Source: Myxococcales bacterium (lineage in GTDB: Bacteria > Myxococcota_A > Polyangia > Fen-1088). From it: 6,813 bases of DNA. Positions 5,689-6,813 of this stretch are shown here, in pieces. Every line of letters begins with the position of its first letter. Within the stretch, counting starts at the first letter, position 1. The notes below the pieces were generated by a model that saw only the letters and a program-made list of their open reading frames with translations, had not been told where the DNA came from and made no database searches. Location of the stretch: contig PMZX01000298.1 of NCBI GenBank assembly GCA_003170035.1, positions 1-6,813 on the forward strand, written 5' to 3'. The position numbers were made by a program, and so were the translations under genes.

Positions 5689-6813
5689 CTACTCGTCGAA
5701 CATGGTCTCGTCGGACACGTCCGGTAGCTCTTGCCGGGCGCCCGTGAGATCGGCGGTGGTCTTGCGCAGGCGCTGTGCCAGCACCTGCACGAAGCTCCAC
5801 AGCAACTTGACCGAAAGCCGTGGCTCGTTGCGGATGATGTCGTTGAATTCTTGCCGGCGCAGCACCAGGGCACGGGTGCGGTCCTCGGCCGATGCGCTGA
5901 CCGAGCGTGGCCGCTTGTCGACCAGGGCCATCTCGCCGAGATGTGCGCCGGGGCCGAGCTGGGTAACGAAGGCCCCGTCCTTGTGCAGGCGAACCTTGCC
6001 TTTGAGCAGGATGAAGAGGTCATCGCCCGGCTCACCCTCGCGCACAATTTCGTCGCCGGTGTTGAAATCCACGACCTTGGTGACCGAGAGGACGCGCAGG
6101 ATTTCCTTGTAGGTGAGGTGGCGGAAGAGCGGCATCTGCCGCAAGACCTCGACCTTGCGATTGAGCTCCTGGGCGCGCGTCTGCCCCGCATCCGTCGTAT
6201 CGACTTGAACGCGCAGAATGACCGCGGTGATGTTGTCCTGGCCGCCGCCCTTGTTGGCGTGGTCAACCAGCTTTTGTGGAATCGCAGTCACATGCTCGCT
6301 GGCGAGAAAGCTGGTGACATCCTTGTCTTGCAGGTAAGCGTGCAATCCGTCGGAGCAAAGCAGGAACTGGTCGCCGGGCAGGACTTCCAAGTCGATGGTG
6401 TCGACCTGGGTCGTCTCGTACACGCCAAGGGCGCGCGTGACGGCATTCTTGTATGAGGCGTAGGGCGAGGCAGCCAGCGACTCGCGCGTGACCTTGCCGT
6501 GGCGGATTAACTCGTTGACCAGCGAATGGTCCTCGGTCAGTTGCACCGTCTGGTTCTGCCGCACCATATAGACCCGGCTGTCGCCGACATGGGCGATGAA
6601 GGCGCGCTCGCCTAGCAGCAAGAGAGCCGACAAGGTGGTGCCCATGCCTCGCTTCTCGCGCTCATTCTTTCCGCGCTCGAAGATGGTGACCCCAGCTTGT
6701 TGCACGGCATTTTCCAGTGCGGCGAGGATATCTTGCGTATTGATGCCGTCCTCGTGGCGCGCGTACCCGTCCAGTAGATCCTTGCGAGCCTCCACCGCGT
6801 TGCGAAAATCGGT
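5689..6813 (-). CDS. PP2C-type Ser/Thr protein phosphatase fused to a C-terminal cyclic-nucleotide-binding domain (N-terminus beyond window)
   Basis: This cytoplasmic-looking protein should remove phosphate from Ser/Thr of target proteins under control of a bound cyclic nucleotide. Residues are counted from a GTG at 6795. The PP2C part (about 1-198) shows MGTTLSALLL at 51-60, HVGDSRVYM at 69-77, LTEDHS at 86-91, VTRALG at 119-124, CSDGL at 147-151 with metal-binding D149, and GGGQDNITAV at 183-192 with D187. After a linker, a CNB domain (about 221-345) begins at MPLF and has GDEIVREGEPGDDLFILLKG followed by the phosphate-binding cassette LGEMALVDKRPRSVSASA at 286-303. The cassette Glu (E288) and Arg-Ser pair (R297, S298) are present, as in cAMP-binding proteins. 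The frame stays open to the window edge, six codons above the GTG. The N-terminal PP2C motifs with the first metal-binding Asp residues (ED and DGMGGH type) are absent from the window, so the real start is upstream. It converges on comEC with a 27-bp gap. Confidence 0.92.
   Translation of the reverse strand, partial: TDFRNAVEARKDLLDGYARHEDGINTQDILAALENAVQQAGVTIFERGKNEREKRGMGTTLSALLLLGERAFIAHVGDSRVYMVRQNQTVQLTEDHSLVNELIRHGKVTRESLAASPYASYKNAVTRALGVYETTQVDTIDLEVLPGDQFLLCSDGLHAYLQDKDVTSFLASEHVTAIPQKLVDHANKGGGQDNITAVILRVQVDTTDAGQTRAQELNRKVEVLRQMPLFRHLTYKEILRVLSVTKVVDFNTGDEIVREGEPGDDLFILLKGKVRLHKDGAFVTQLGPGAHLGEMALVDKRPRSVSASAEDRTRALVLRRQEFNDIIRNEPRLSVKLLWSFVQVLAQRLRKTTADLTGARQELPDVSDETMFDE

Noticed and set aside
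6793..6795. GTG (minus strand) as the true start of the phosphatase
   Set aside because: The frame remains open to the window edge, and essential N-terminal PP2C motifs would be missing if translation began here.

Overview
The window reads as chromosomal DNA of a GC-rich bacterium, most likely a deltaproteobacterium in the broad sense (Myxococcota-like). This rests on the strong G/C preference at third codon positions, a Pro/Ala-rich disordered extension on an enzyme, an RpoD-like sigma factor of unusual make-up, and a PP2C phosphatase fused to a cyclic-nucleotide-binding domain. The assignment comes from style and family knowledge, not from a database match. No rRNA, tRNA, CRISPR array, transposase or phage gene was recognised.

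Layout. (1) Positions 2-1336, + strand: the 3' part of a class I SAM-dependent methyltransferase with a long Pro-rich N-terminal region that contains four 11-residue tandem repeats; the 5' end probably lies outside the window. (2) Positions 1337-1632: a 296-bp gap with no convincing gene, holding two small inverted repeats. (3) Positions 1633-3204, +: a 523-aa sigma-70-family factor with regions 1.2, 2, 3 and 4, a basic-then-acidic N-terminus in place of a recognisable region 1.1, and a His for Gln change at the residue that reads promoter position -12 in E. coli sigma70. (4) Positions 3247-5661, +: a complete 804-aa ComEC/Rec2 DNA-uptake channel, 42 bp behind the sigma gene. Its start codon lies in the right arm of a perfect 10-bp hairpin. 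(5) Positions 5689-6813, - strand: a 5'-truncated PP2C Ser/Thr phosphatase fused to a C-terminal cNMP-binding domain, convergent with comEC and only 27 bp from it.

How they may work together. The sigma factor and comEC may share a transcript, since they are co-oriented, closely spaced and have no clear terminator between them. If so, expression of the DNA-uptake channel would be tied to that of a transcription factor, with a start-codon hairpin as a possible second control. The PP2C-CNB protein belongs to a separate, convergent unit and probably links a cyclic nucleotide to protein phosphorylation. No functional link between it and the competence gene is shown by the sequence. The points most worth a second look are the start-codon hairpin at 3221-3254, the -12-reading His of the sigma factor, and the phosphatase fusion.
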